DNA of 64,000 bases from Rhododendron vialii (taxonomy: Eukaryota; Streptophyta; Magnoliopsida; Ericales; Ericaceae). Location of the stretch: positions 47,148,501 through 47,212,500 of the forward strand of contig NC_080557.1 of the NCBI RefSeq assembly GCF_030253575.1, given 5' to 3'. The stretch's first letter is position 1. Every line of letters starts with the position of its first letter. Position numbers and translations under genes: made by a program. The notes below the pieces were generated by a model, which was not told the DNA's origin, made no database searches, and saw nothing but the letters and a program-made list of their open reading frames with translations. Positions 11,918-24,293 of the stretch are shown here, in pieces.

Positions 11918-12217
11918 GTTTTTGTACTTTTTTTTTTTTGTAGTTTAACCGTTGTTGTTTGTTCTGTTAGAAGTCAGAAGAACCTTCCTCGGGTTCATTA
12001 TTAAAAGTCTCCTGTCCCAATTTTAAGTACTATAATTAAGGCTTTTTAGCGTTTAGCATTTCGTGTAATTTTAAGTGTTGAGTATTGTACTCTTTTATCC
12101 ATGACTTAATTAAGGCTTTTTTCTTTTTTCATTTCTTGAAGTTTGACTTCTTGTCATCGTTTAGCGTTCTGTTTTATTCTGTTTAGAGTTATTTGCTCAT
12201 TTTTATCTCTCCTACTG

Positions 12218-12458
12218 CTCCTTACCCCTTCTGTCCCAAATTGTCGTGCTTGTTTTTTTTTTTTTGAACCTTTCAAATAATTGTTTATATTTCACAATTT
12301 ATACTAATATTTTTTATGATTTCGGAATTCTTGTTTAACAAAATTAATTAAAATCTATCAAATAAGATCTATGCTGAATATAACAAATATTATAAATTTA
12401 AAGATTTAGACAATCTTTTGAGAGATCCCACATGCAAAACAATTTGGAACGAAAGGAG
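12218..12458. mobile_element. Stowaway-like MITE
   Basis: The ends read CCCTTCTGTCCCAAATTGT and, inverted, ACAATTTGGAACGAAAGGAG, matching the CTCCCTCCGTCCC-type terminus of Stowaway (Tc1/mariner-derived) MITEs. The interior is AT-rich without coding capacity. The exact left end is uncertain. Confidence 0.6.
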
Positions 12459-13319
12459 CGTATGACAACATTTTATGCATACTTTGAATTTTAACATGGA
12501 AAATAGAAATCGAAAACTTCCCTGGAGAACTACTTAGGCCCCGTTTCCACTAATTTTTTTTCCTACATCCTTTTGGCTTGTTAGGGTTGCAAACAAACCG
12601 AGTTGCTCTCGTGGTTCAATTTGTTAAGGCTTGACTCGTCTAGTAATCCAGCCGGGCTCGACACTCTAAAGCTCGGCTAGCTCGGTACATTGGTAACTTT
12701 AGATTTAGATTCGGAAGAGAAAATGATCATATACTGATGCTTAATTTGGATATTGACATCGGGATAAAGATCCGAATAGAGATATATATAGTAGTAATTA
12801 ATAAAAATCATAACGTACTGTCTATATCTTATTGTGCATTTGTAGGAAATTAAACAATGATAATAAGTTAATAACACATCCATTTATATATACACATTAA
12901 TTCCTCTCATTAGTGTAGTAATAGAGTAGATTTTCGAGAGATGGCGCATTAGTTAATATGCAAATTATGCGATGCTAATATTTTCACTAGTTTTAACGAA
13001 GGGAAAGATTTCCCATTCTCTCCAATAGAAAAAGCATTAATTCTACTTCAACGATTATTAATTGGGAGTAATTATTCACCGCTCCGGGGTACCATGAGGT
13101 ACCGTATTTTTCAAGGTACTCCTATCGGTAATTTTTTAGAGTAAAACGCCAACACTTCACTCTTTTATTGAGTTGCTAAGAGATAAAATGACTCGCGCGT
13201 GTTACGCTAATTCATTGACTGAGAGTATCAAGTGTCCTGTATTTACTTTGAGAGTAACCAATAATAAGCTACTCCTTTGTGAGTAGTACATTGAAGTTGT
13301 GGATGTGCATGTGCATTCA

Positions 13320-13400
13320 CCGCACAGCACAGCACTGCGCTGTGCGACATCCGAACTCTCCGTTTGGCAATTTAACGGTTCAAATCTTGTCTTCATCGTT
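13320..13400. repeat. Fragment of a dispersed repeat shared with 28262..28330
   Basis: Both places contain a GCTGTGC motif followed by CATCCGA, then CGTTTGGCAATT(T/C)AA and a TTCATC(T/G) segment, in the same orientation. This marks a repeat family of unknown class. Confidence 0.5.
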
Positions 13401-14857
13401 TAGCATCCGAGACATTCATCGCTGAGATGAAATCTTAACCAAGGGACTTGAGAACGGACGACTCGAATACCGCACAGCACCATTCTCCGCTTCGATTCAA
13501 TCGATCTGAGGGACTATAAGAACACGTTCTGCAAAAAAGTTTTCCAAACTCCAATCTCCAAAGTCACCAGTAGTACCGCCTACAAGAACTTTTTTTTAAA
13601 AAAAAACAGCAAAATAAATTTTATTAATCTTTGATGATTACAAAGATTAAAAGGACAAGGAAAATGGCAACAAATTGTGCCAAGTCCGAGACCTAATCCC
13701 TTGATTATCAAGATGCCAACCAAGAAAACACCCAAATAGACAGGTTCATACAAACATATGGAACACAGCCTAAACACCTAAAGGCTTAAAAGCCCAGACA
13801 CCTCACCTACTGCCTACAAGAACTGAAGTTACGAACTGAAAATTTACAAGAAGAGACAAGACCCGGCCCCTTCAAATTAAAGCCAGCCCTTGCACATGAT
13901 TTCCAACAGCATGGCCAAGGAATTAAATCGAAGCAATCGAATCCAATGGGTGAAAGGGATATATCACACTCAAAACCAACATCAAAAGGGAAACCTAACT
14001 CTGAATCTATCTTTTGAGGCTCAGTGGTAGTTTTTGATAGATTTAAAAAAGAGTACTCCTACTACTACTTCGTTCTTGTGATGGAGAATGTTGGCCATGA
14101 GCAGTGGTTTACTTTTAAACCCATTTTGTAATCAAGTCTGATCATAATATATATAGTATCATAATATTGCGCACCCAACTTTTTTCTAATAAGATGTGCA
14201 TCTGTTTATGTAACTTTCGTGTATATGCGCGATAAGAAATTAATCTAGGCTTCGTCTTAGCCTTTCGAGCTCGTTTTCAAGACCAAGATCTCAACTTAGT
14301 TACATTGGTTAAACTCGTACACGTGCCAAAATCACATTTCACAAGCAATAGACGAGCATGAATTTTGTTAATTTATGTTCAAGCACTCAATGCGCTAAAC
14401 CAGCTAGCTCGACTTATTTGCATCCCCAATCATATTTGAATTGGATGTATAATCTCCCAAATTGTACCACTAGAGAAGTGCACTTTTGAATAGGGGGTGG
14501 AGTTTTGGGGGAGAACAAAGTTTTCAGCCTTTTGTAACCCAAAAATTGGAAGTTTCCTTCCCTAGCTTATATAAAAAGATAGATGGAGGCTAGTTTTTTG
14601 GCCTTAGATATAGAATAGAATCTATTCTTATGATCGAGGCTATATATGTGTTAAGATCCCGAGGCAACAAACCCAATCTAACTGTTACACTTTTATGGTT
14701 ACAGTATTTATGAAGAGATGTGGATGTGAGAGGAGATTGAGCACTATGATTGGAGATAAATTTCCACACACAATAATTGCATTTTTTTAACGACCTTCAA
14801 TATTGATGACCAATTTCATCTTAGAATCTCTGATCAAAGTTTTAGTAATTAGGTTAG

Positions 14858-15447
14858 AATTCTCTCCGATCCAAAATTTGGATTGGACAAGAAAGTCCAA
14901 ATCTTGACCATGTCTTAGGTCCATTATGTAAACTTTATAAGCCCATAAATTCACCTGTTAATTTTTTAAGGTCTCAAGCCCATTTTAGGGTATTCTAGAG
15001 TAGGGTAGAGTATCCTAGTGTTTAGGTACTTTTATAAGATTTTAGGGTGCACTTTTTTATTATAAGGTAGGGTAGATTACCCTAGTGTAGGGTACCCTAG
15101 CGTAGAATACCTTAGGGTTTAAGCACTTTCATAGGGTTTTAGGGTCCACTATCATATTATAGAGTTTTAGAGGTTTAGATACTTTCATAGGGTTTAGGGT
15201 TTTAGGCACTTTCATAGGGTACACTAGGGTTTAGGTTGTGTAAACTTGTGACTTTATGAAACTATTAGGTGGACTTGTGGGCTTATAAAATATCTATGGT
15301 GGACTTATCACTAAATCTCCCTTGAAATAATTAAGGGTTCGGATTTGCTCAAATTTGTTTGTCTTTGAGCAAATCCAAACCGTCACTGATTATAATTTAG
15401 ATTTCAATTGTCCCGTCCAATTCAAATAAAGGACGGGAGAAGATTTG
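14858..15447. mobile_element. TIR element enclosing degenerate telomere-like repeats
   Basis: Diverged ends GAATTCTCTCCGATCC and (inverted) ATCTTCTCCCGTCC are followed on both sides by a segment related to TTTGGATTGGAC. A second inverted pair, around CTTTATAAGCCCA and TGGGCTTATAAA, lies inside. The core (about 14980-15235) is dominated by TAGGG / TTTAGGG words. No protein is encoded. Confidence 0.55.
14980..15235 (+). repeat. Degenerate telomere-like (TTTAGGG) array
   Basis: More than fifteen TAGGG or TTTAGGG words lie in 256 bp, interspersed with CACTTTCATAGGGTTTTAGG repeats of variable spacing. It is not a perfect array. Confidence 0.7.
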
Positions 15448-15556
15448 AGTCTAGGTTGGTTACATCACTTGAATTGACAAAAAAATAATAATAATCATTG
15501 AGTGCTATATGCATGACACCATCTTGTAACACTATTTGTAGGAAGATCTCTCCGAT

Positions 15557-15902
15557 CCAATACTCCATTTGAGAGTGTCAAAAATAATTTTTTACTCATG
15601 AAGTTATTATAGAGAAAGTTACTATTCATGTTTACTCAAACCACAAATCCTCTATTTTTAAATCACTTTATGAATTTGAAAAAAAAAACTAATTTTGATA
15701 CTTTCATAAAGATAAAGATGTGGTTGGTATAAAAATTTATTAGCAAGATATGGTTGGTATAAAAATTTATTAGCAAAAGCTCACAAGGACAAATATGTCT
15801 ATAAAAAAGGTGCATCGTGTTATAGAGAGGATTTTCTATATTTTCTCTCATCTTCTAAATATAGATGATCAAAATTCGATACTCTCAAATAGAGGAGGGT
15901 TG
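15557..15902. mobile_element. MITE with TIRs and an internal 30-bp tandem duplication
   Basis: CCAATACTCCATTTGAGAGT at the left pairs with the inverted right end CAACCCTCCTCTATTTGAGA. Inside, ATATGGTTGGTATAAAAATT plus TATTAGCAA is present twice in tandem (around 15716-15776). Superfamily unclear. Confidence 0.6.
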
Positions 15903-16362
15903 AATGGATGGGTTGGAGTGGTTTGATAGTCTCAGATCGATAGAGATCTAGAGTATGAGTTCGAGATGCTAATCACCTTTACGACCAAATATTCATGTAT
16001 ATAACTGAATCGATCAAGAATTGTTCAATACATGTGGGTCCGCACTCATTCAATGGTTCCGGATACAGTTCAAAAAGTCTGTCCCTAGACTTTTCCATTC
16101 TTATCAAGCTAGTCAATACATTGTGCCATCTACGTTGTTCTAAGGCTGTTCTTAGAATATCTATTCTCTATCAATCTTCTAACTAGTCTATAGTGCAATT
16201 TCTTGAGTTTATAGAATCTATGTATTGTATTTATAGTTTTCTGCAATTTGTCTCGATCGAAAGAATCAATACGCACAAAAACGAAAATGGTCAGTAGTAG
16301 TAACTTAATCCTTTGGTCTAATAATTTGCCATTGTCCACAAACCAGTGATCTCTTGGGACTT

Positions 16363-16363
16363 A

Positions 16364-16400
<37 letters not shown>

Positions 16401-16402
16401 TT
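16363..16402 (+). repeat. (ATT)n microsatellite
   Basis: About thirteen uninterrupted ATT units followed by a T-rich tail. Confidence 0.95.
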
Positions 16403-16487
16403 ATTTTTTTTGGTGGGGAGGGAAATCACTTGGGGCTGAAGCATATATTACGTACCTAGAGAAATCATTCATAGTTTATTTGAGAGC

Positions 16488-16600
16488 AATGCTAGGTACA
16501 TAAAAAAATATACTCCGAAATTACTCTTAGAAAATTAATCAACGATAGTATCTGTGTCGTTGATTTACCTTTTCAAAGTATATTTTTTTGGGTTCTAAAT
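16488..16600. mobile_element. Small fold-back MITE
   Basis: A roughly 110-bp segment folds on itself: AATCAACGA and TCGTTGATT form the inner stem, and AAAAAAATATACT pairs with AGTATATTTTTTT further out. No target duplication recognised. Confidence 0.5.
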
Positions 16601-17108
16601 ATTTTTTATAACTAGCCACTGTACGTTATCAAAAATTTAAAGATCCCGACACCTATGTAGTATACAGTAAAAGCTTAGATTCTAATGGAGTAGATGTTTT
16701 GGTTACATAAACAATGCTAGAAACTTGTGAAGATAAAAAAAATTAATAAGGTAAAAGTAGGATCTATTTTTCCATTGAGTAGCCTTTTATCTTATTCATT
16801 TCTTTTCTTAGGTACCAATATTGACTCAATAGTTTCTTAGATTGGAATCCCATTCGCCATTCCATTGATTCCGAAGATATACTAGAAAAAATAACCTGTC
16901 ATTAAAGATGATGGCATGAGAGGAATTATGAAGATAAACCAAAAGGATTATTGAGTACTTTTAGAGAGAGGGAGAGAGATTTGCGGATTGTTTGAGTGCC
17001 TGGTCGGCCATTTTATCACAAACCTGCTTAATTAATTTGGTTTTTCAAATGATCACATGAGTGTGTATCTCTAATTAAACACAATGATTATGACCTACAC
17101 TACCAAAA

Positions 17109-17502
17109 AAGAATCTCAAGGGTTAACTTGGTGCCCTGAGATTTATGAGAAATGCTAAGTGTAAAGAAAATGGGCAAAGAAAAAACCCCTAAAGTGTACA
17201 TGAACAGCTCAGATTCACTGCACAGTGAATATGAGCCATTCATGTACACTTTAAGGGTCTTTTCTTTGCCTATTTTCTTTGTTCCTAACACTCCTCGAGA
17301 TTTATATGACTGCTTTTCATCTCAGGCCTCTCATGTTCGAAACTTTCTAAATATTATCAACTCTTGTGATCGAAGTCAATTCATATGTTGCATTGCTCGG
17401 GTTGTAATTAGGCTCCTCTAGTAAGAGATGGGATAACTTTTAGAGTTTAGTTGAAGTGCATATACGCTGACCTAGATACTGCGAGTTATCCAAAAACACT
17501 AT
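17109..17502 (+). mobile_element. tRNA-derived SINE split by a MITE
   Basis: The head carries an A-box-like GGGTTAACTTGGTG, the part right of the inserted MITE carries CATGTTCGAAAC (B box), and the 3' part has TAGTTGAAGTGCATATACGC and GAGTTATCCAAAAA, common in plant SINE tails. The 10-bp direct repeat ACTACCAAAA at 17099-17108 and 17503-17512 brackets the whole and is its target duplication. The SINE is therefore about 245 bp plus the MITE at 17147..17296. Confidence 0.75.
17147..17296. mobile_element. 150-bp hairpin MITE inserted in the SINE, 9-bp TSD
   Basis: The element is an almost complete palindrome (AAAGAAAATGGGCAAAGAAA on one arm, its near complement on the other) around ATTCACTG/CAGTGAAT. 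The 9-bp direct repeat GAGATTTAT at 17138-17146 and 17297-17305 flanks it; a 9-bp duplication suggests a Mutator-type origin. Because it is palindromic, both strands show similar spurious reading frames. Confidence 0.8.
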
Positions 17503-18534
17503 ACTACCAAAAGACAGATCGAGAGAAAGAAAAGGTGGGGAGAGAATGGGAGAATGGGAGCTAAAAATTAGTTGATTTTGGGGGCAATAATCCCATTATT
17601 ACATATAATAATTAAGTGATAGCACACCACTCTCACCTACATATCATGCTTTCTTGAGCTTATGGCTACAATAACGTACCAAACATATTTTAAATCAATA
17701 AAAAAAGAAAACCCCAAAGATTTCATGCTTGACCCCATGGATATATGATGTTAGCACTTTTGGTCTTGGAGTAATTATAAGAGAGTTTGGAACTACCCTT
17801 TTAGACGTGTACTGATCTTCTTCTTTCTTGTTAAATTTGTTGGAAGGTTCCAATCTAATACCAATTAGTAATAAGTAAAGTAGCCTCTAAAATATGCTCA
17901 TATTAGCTAAGTTTGACTGGCTTTGATGAGCGGTGTGCAATAAAATCTAACATTTCTTCTTCTTCTTCTTTTTCTCTTCATTTATCTGAAGCCGTTTCAC
18001 TACGTGGATTCTATAAAAGTCAAAAAGAAAACTGAACTAGTGCTCAATTGTTGGTTAAATTGAAAGCCTTTTTTTTAACTCTCGACAAAAAGAAATTTAA
18101 TAATCTTTAAAAAAAAAAATACAACGGTTAAACGAATAAAATGCCCAGCGGCATGCGCCACCCGAGACCCAAAACACGAAAGAAGGCAAGACTTGATTGG
18201 GGAGCTGTGAAATGGGGTCACTACTAATTAATGTTTTCTTTGATTTGGCCAATTGTAGTTGGCCTAAAGTCATAGTCAACATCAACAGTAAACACTGACC
18301 ACTTTATTATTAATTGGGTGCGTACCACAAGATTATAATACGACCAAGTAGAAAAATACTACCCCACACGAAACTACCAAAACAACAAGTACAGTACTTC
18401 GAAAAGCTCCATCTGACCCTTTCAGGGGAGTCGGACCCCCCGTTACCGACGAGAACCCTCCATCTCCAGATCACACACACGTGCGACTCCCTCTCTCTCT
18501 CTCTCTCTTCATAAAACCTCTTGTAGAGAATGTA

Positions 18535-18712
18535 GACCCGTTTGTTTTGAGATTTTGGATTTGAATTTATAAATAATGAAAGTAAAAAGAAATAGAGTAA
18601 TGATTGAAAATAAGAATAATGATTGAAAAAAGATAGAGAGAAAAAATGAAAGTAATGATTAAAGAAAAATAGGATAATGATTAGAATTCAAAATTCTTAA
18701 ACGAACGGGATC
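18535..18712. mobile_element. MITE, family B (copy 1)
   Basis: The ends GACCCGTTTGTTTT and (inverted) GATCCCGTTCGTTT match, and the body of AATGATTGAAA-type repeats is shared with 48293..48476 in the same orientation. No coding capacity. Confidence 0.75.
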
Positions 18713-18713
18713 A

Positions 18714-18944
18714 TATGTTTAGAGACCACTGATTTCTCTTTTCGAAAAATTTTCGGACTACCTCGCATTATGGAGTAGTTATGTTTATTTAACACACACG
18801 TGCTCGCTCACTCTCTCTCTCTCTAACCTCTTGTTGTAAGTATTAAACTATTAATGTTATGTTTAGAGACCACTGATTTTTCTTTTCAAGAAATTTTCGG
18901 GTTAATTTTCCGGGCTATTTAGCGTTATAGTTATGTTTATTTAA
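18714..18944. repeat. Diverged tandem duplication
   Basis: ATGTTTAGAGACCACTGATT opens both halves (about 18716 and 18859), and both close with TAGTTATGTTTATTTAA. The period is roughly 144 bp; the first half has gained a CT-rich run. Confidence 0.75.
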
Positions 18945-19246
18945 ACCCAAAGGTCGGCGACAAGGCGTGGACTAAGGAGTTACTGAACTCTTGAAGTTTG
19001 AAACCTCTTAGTTTTTATTAACTCAACATTGGTCATTGAAGATTTGTCCGATCATTAAATTTTAAGATTTTCGAGATTAGTCGAGGTGCATGTGCACAAG
19101 CTGGCTTCGGAAAATAACCAAGTTATGAAAAGGATGCTATGTTTGTTAGTAAAAAAAAGAAGGCATGTAATGTTTTCAGCCAAAAAGACAAAAAGATGAG
19201 ACTGTTAGTTATCGTAGTCAGCCTTCTCTCGACATTATCATAAGGA

Positions 19247-19464
19247 CTCCATATCCGTCCCAAATTGTTTGTTCGGTCCGCAAAACGATAGCTTAAAAAT
19301 AATACAATTTTTTCAAGAAAAAATTCAAACTTTTTTCACAAATTAAAAATACTCGTTGATATCTAGTAAGTTGTTGAAAAAATTTTAATTTTTTTCTTGC
19401 AAAAATTGTATTATTTTTAACACTTCGTTTTGTGGATTAGACAAACATTTTGGAACGGAAGGAG
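19247..19464. mobile_element. Stowaway-like MITE
   Basis: Ends CTCCATATCCGTCCCAAATT and (inverted) CTCCTTCCGTTCCAAAAT match the Stowaway terminus, with TA following the right end. Inner arms around ATAATACAATTTTT also pair. Confidence 0.75.
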
Positions 19465-19569
19465 TACTAGCTCGGAGATGTATGCAATGGAATACATGCA
19501 TGGATGTTGTTGTCTCGATCGGAGATAGCTTAGCTAGATTGTTGATAAGATCTTGTTCCCTTGGTTTCC

Positions 19570-19880
19570 TTTTACGCACTCTTCTTTCTTGTCTTATTCC
19601 CCTCCACCTTCGGGAAGTGGAGTACCTTCTCTCTTTTTTTCTTGTCTACGCCCACCCCTCTCAATTACCGTCTTTACCATACTCAATTTCATCGTTCAAA
19701 AGTGCTTTGGATAATTCGGATTTTAAAAACCCCTTCAATAGAAGAGTTAAACTCTTTTTCGGAAAAGTTTTTTTTTTTTTAAATTCATACAATTGATTGC
19801 CGAGACAAAATGTGAAATTGAGAGAGCGGTGAAATCGTACGGTGGGCGTAGCACCACTGATACATATCATACTAATCAAT
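19570..19880. repeat. Dispersed repeat family C (copy 1)
   Basis: Shares with 27470..27735 the run of features CAATTTCA(T/C)CGT, GTGCTTTGGA, AGAGTTAAA, GAGACAAA and GAGAGCGGTGAAA, ending CGTAGCACC(A/G)CTG, in the same order. Unknown class, no TSD seen. Confidence 0.65.
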
Positions 19881-20562
19881 GAAATCTTGATATCCCATCA
19901 ACTTAATTTTTAGGACGATTGAAATTCAATACGGAAAGAGAATGCATTCCTACGCCAAGATATAGGAGTATTTTTTTCTTAACTTTCAACAAAAATTTAA
20001 TGGGAGTACTGGGTTTATATTGGCATTCTTAAACCTAAGCATAACATATCTTTTTTCTTTTTTTTTTTTGCTCCTTATTAAATGCTCCCAATTCAATCAC
20101 AACATTCAATTTGTATATTTTTTTTTCTCATTTTCTTTAAAATCACTACTTCTGACCATGGCTAGCTCTCTAGTATTTGGGGACTGGAGGCTTCTTTGGG
20201 TAGATCATTCAGAACAAAATTATATTTAGTAATTTAATTATAATCATACATCTAGAAAAAAAAAAAAACGAATTTAAAATATGAACCGACAAACATTTTT
20301 CTCTGAAAGGAAGGAGCACAACGAAATTATGTGGCTACTACTATCGATCATCAAAATAGATCAATTTGTGTTGTAGCCGAACAAAGTATAGTATATACGT
20401 GCGATGTAGCTTATGCACAAAGTGAAACACTGAGCAAACTAATTAAATGAGATAGAGAGGGAATACAATTTATTACTCCTATTTCTTTCTGATTTACAAA
20501 ACACCATTTTCAATCTATTTGGCGCAAGTTCTCATCGTCGGCCTAAAACTAAATATATAAAA

Positions 20563-21549
20563 GGGTAAATTTCACTGACCTCCCCTGAGGTTTCTGACAA
20601 ATGCAGGAACCTCCCCTGAGGTTCTAATAATTGCACTGACCTCCCTTACTTTACAAACTATTATTCAGATTCCCCCATTCCGTTAAATCCACACTAACAC
20701 CGCTAGTTTTTGTTATTAATTGACTAAAATGCCCTTGAATATTACTAAACTAATCATTTTATTTATAAAGTTAATATTACTCATTGATCATTCTTTAAAG
20801 ATTTCATCTATTTTTTTCTACTAGTACATCTCTGATGAAACATAATTATCACTAATGAAATAAGAAGGAAAAATAAAAAAAAAGGTTAAAGAACTTTTTA
20901 CACCTACTTCATTTCGTTAAAAAATACAAGATAATTTTTTTGTACGTTGGATTAGGCATTTGCATGCGTCTCTTATTTTCAAAATTCACGTCAAAGAGGA
21001 AAAAATAGACCGTGATCATCAAACTGTAAAATGCATAACTCACGATACAAGTTTGACCAAAGTATGTATAACTCAAGTCTAATTTTGTTAAATAGTATTA
21101 AATCCCAAGTCAAAGAAAAAAGTAGCATACAAACATGAAAAAAAAATTGAGAGAAAAGATACATTGACTTCGCTCATAACAAATAAGTCGAAATCAAGTT
21201 TTTTTTAAATTTTTGTTTCGGGATGTGATGAGTTAGAAAAATACAAAATATTAACTTTATAAATAAAATGAGATACATGAAAAAAAATTAACTATATGAA
21301 AATAATGATCATTGAAATATAAGATGTATTAGTAGTTATTGAAATTTGACTTGATTGTTTAGTTTAGTAATATTCAAGGGCATTTTAGTCAATTAATAAC
21401 AAAAACTAGCGGTGTTAGTGTGGATTTAACGGAATGGGGGAATCTGAACAATAGTTTGTAAAGTAAGGGAGGTCAGTGCAATTATTAGAACCTCAGGGGA
21501 GGTTCCTACATTTGTCAGAAACCTCAGGGGAGGTCAGTGAAATTTACCC
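20563..21549. mobile_element. Non-autonomous Mutator-like element with ~190-bp TIRs
   Basis: GGGTAAATTTCACTGACCTC begins the left end, and its exact complement ends the element on the right. The arms stay paired for about 190 bp with only a few differences, and a second inverted pair (TTTATTTATAAAGTTAATAT and complement) lies further in. The perfect 9-bp direct repeat TATATAAAA at 20554-20562 and 21550-21558 is the target duplication. The 987-bp element encodes no transposase. Confidence 0.92.
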
Positions 21550-23304
21550 TATATAAAATTCGAAACAACAAATAATTTTGATTATTCGACTTGTATATAT
21601 TCGACTTGTATATACTATATATATCGGCCATCTGTTGGACCGTTTTTCTACCGTCTCTCCTAAAACCAATTGGTGTTACGGAGAGCTTCAACTAAGGTTT
21701 TAATGGCATTCGACATTGCACCCACAAGTCTATTTTTAGAGCGGTCGCAGGGAGTGCCATTATGTAACAAAATTTATGGGGCTGAACACCATCCAAATTT
21801 GAATGCCTTAAATCATATATAGGTGTAACCAATATATGGACGAGGCTCTGATCTCTCGCAATCTAAATTATTGGAGTACGAAGAACCCCATGCGTGCATG
21901 CATATTGCAAATCCCCACCGGGGCCTGCCTACGTACATTTCAGTCCCTAGCTAGCTAGTACTCTTAAAACCACATGTATTGTCTACATTAGAAAATAATG
22001 TTAGGTTGACTGATTTAATGCTACATAATTTCACCCAAATAGTAATGTTGTTAGGTGTGAAGCCGATTTTTTAGCCCGCAGCATATCTCATCCAAACAGG
22101 CGTGAGCACGAGTGTGAGCGCGAGTCGAGAGCTAGACTTCTGTATGTGTCGTTCGGATGGTCGTACGTGGAAACGACCGTATTTGAATTAAGCTATAGTC
22201 CTCATGAATATCAGCTTCTTAGGGTTAGAACATTATATTATGAGATGAGAGAAAAGGCTGATGTAACTTGAAGAGAGATACTTGGAGAGTTTTCTCCGTT
22301 GATCAGAGTGAACTAGCTAGTAAGTCATCGAACGTCGTGTTTCTACGTATTTTAATTCTCTTTTTCTTTGGTTTAATTGTTTTTTGTGCTTCGTAGCATG
22401 TAACACGACGTAATGCTATTTTCCACACTTCGTGTGTTAGTGAGATTGAGCCCGTACTTCGATTAATATCCCAACAAATGTAACACGTACAATTTCACCC
22501 ACAAAAATATTTAGTATGTACGTAGTGCGTACAGTGCGTATGTACGTAATGCTATTTTCCACACCTCACAAGTACTTTGATCAATTACATGAATAAGAAG
22601 GGACAAGAGCACTTGTCACCCGAAAGTCGATCGATGTGTTGACGAACCATCAGAACACCTTAGTACCCATAAGAACCCGGGGGCCTGTTGTGCAACCCTG
22701 TCATGCACCTCTCTAAACTCTTTCTCAAAAAAGTTCTATTTAAATCCGAACCATCCAAAACACAAACGGACTACTGAGATTGTGCACAATACTTGCTGAT
22801 CGATTGTGCACCGTACAGCACAAAAGACCCTGCGTTCGTACCATGAAGGAGTGGACAGGTGAACAGTTGAGGTTTTGTTTGATTTCATTGTAAGAGACTG
22901 ACTGACTGACTTTGTTGCAAGTTTTTTGCTGTGAAAACTTTGGAACGCGAAAATCATGCACGTTTTCCACTGGATGTGGCAAAATCACTTGCAGTCACGA
23001 GATTAATTCCAATGGAAAGACTAATCATCTGATGGGAAAAGAAAATAGGAATATATATATTCACTTCTTTTTTACTATTCCCTGTAGGAGAGATCAAATT
23101 ATTTATACCGTCGGTGTAAATATTTATTTCCTCCAAATTAATTACATTAATTACGTCACGTCATAGTATTCTATGAATTGAAACTATTGTTTTGACGACG
23201 TGACGCAAAGTCATAACTAGGCAAATCGAGAGAATACATAACACATACCCAAAAAGTTTCTTCACTTAACATGGATATCGAGAATATAATACTATTGTCA
23301 TTAA

Positions 23305-23775
23305 CAGTAGGGATGACAATTTCTTTCATTCCATCTCCGCCTTTCAACCTGATTTGAGCGGATATTTCCTCAATGTGAAAAGGAGATGGGGATGGATGAT
23401 ATTTCTTTCCTCCACCCCATTTTAATCCGATCTGACTCCAATTATAGTAATTAATATTATATTTATTTGTCCATGTAAATTTCATCTATTTATTAAACAT
23501 AACAAGAGTAAAATAACAAATTAATTTTTAGATTAGTATTTCGTTTCTTTGTTTTTTGCCTTTCAAGATTTCTCACTGCTCATTAATGTTTTGTTTTCTT
23601 ATCAAAACCCTCTCAAGAACAGAGTTAGTGAAAATTACAACGGTGAATGAAAACCCCATTATTTTCCTGACCCCAACATCTCACCAGTTTCCCCCACTCC
23701 GACTATGCCCCGATAAAGAATGGGGATGGGAACGGGTACTGTAAATCCTACTCTGACCTGCCCTATTGTCATCGA
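23305..23775. mobile_element. Possible TIR element
   Basis: GGATGACAATTTC at the left faces CGATGACAATAGGG read inward from the right, and the interior has the CCCATCCCC-type runs often seen in plant non-autonomous elements. The evidence is only the short terminal match. Confidence 0.35.
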
Positions 23776-23784
23776 TAATGACTA

Positions 23785-24167
23785 TATTAAGGAAATAGAA
23801 TCTCACATTGCTTGGGAGTAGAATGGATGATCGCTTAATAACATCTGGGACCTCTCCACTCATTGCCAATTGGTTTTAAGATGGATATAAAGTTTTCACA
23901 TGGTATCAGAGCGGGGCCCGTTTCACTCCACATTTTAAAAATTAACAATCCACACCCCACGATAACAGACCAGCAAAAAGGCTGCACGATGATAGGACCC
24001 AAAAGTGGCCATACGTGACAGACCTCAAATGCGGTTGCACGTGAGGGGGGATGTTAAGGAAATAGAATCTCACATTGCTTGGGAGTGGAATGAGTGATCA
24101 CTTAATAACATCTGGAACATCTCCACTCATTGCCAATTAATTTTGAGATGGATATAAAGTATCCACA
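23785..24167 (+). mobile_element. TRIM (miniature LTR retrotransposon)
   Basis: Two direct terminal repeats of 116 bp (23785..23900 and 24052..24167) bracket a 151-bp interior. Immediately after the left repeat is TGGTATCAGAGC, the initiator-methionine tRNA primer site, and just before the right repeat is the purine run GTGAGGGGGGA. The interior has no coding capacity, as usual for TRIMs. The two repeats differ at roughly a tenth of positions, so the insertion is old. No clear target duplication. Confidence 0.88.
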
Positions 24168-24256
24168 TACCCGGGATCACTGATCAGGGCGCTATCCCTT
24201 CTGTTATATATTGACCAATCATCTGATATGGTAAACAATTCATCATGAGTTATGTT

Positions 24257-24293
24257 AGAGTACTTCTACTTCCTAGTTTTCAAGGTAACAGCT
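24257..24293 (+). mobile_element. Short fossil piece of the same caulimovirid sequence, inverted
   Basis: These 37 bp are the exact reverse complement of 25920..25956, part of the endogenous pararetrovirus fragment. Too short to classify alone. Confidence 0.5.

Noticed and set aside
17100-17421. Two similar reading frames on opposite strands
   Set aside because: They are the two strands of one palindromic MITE, not paired genes.
22100-22480. Possible solo LTR
   Set aside because: Sequence has an LTR-like feel but I found no paired repeat, defined ends or target duplication.
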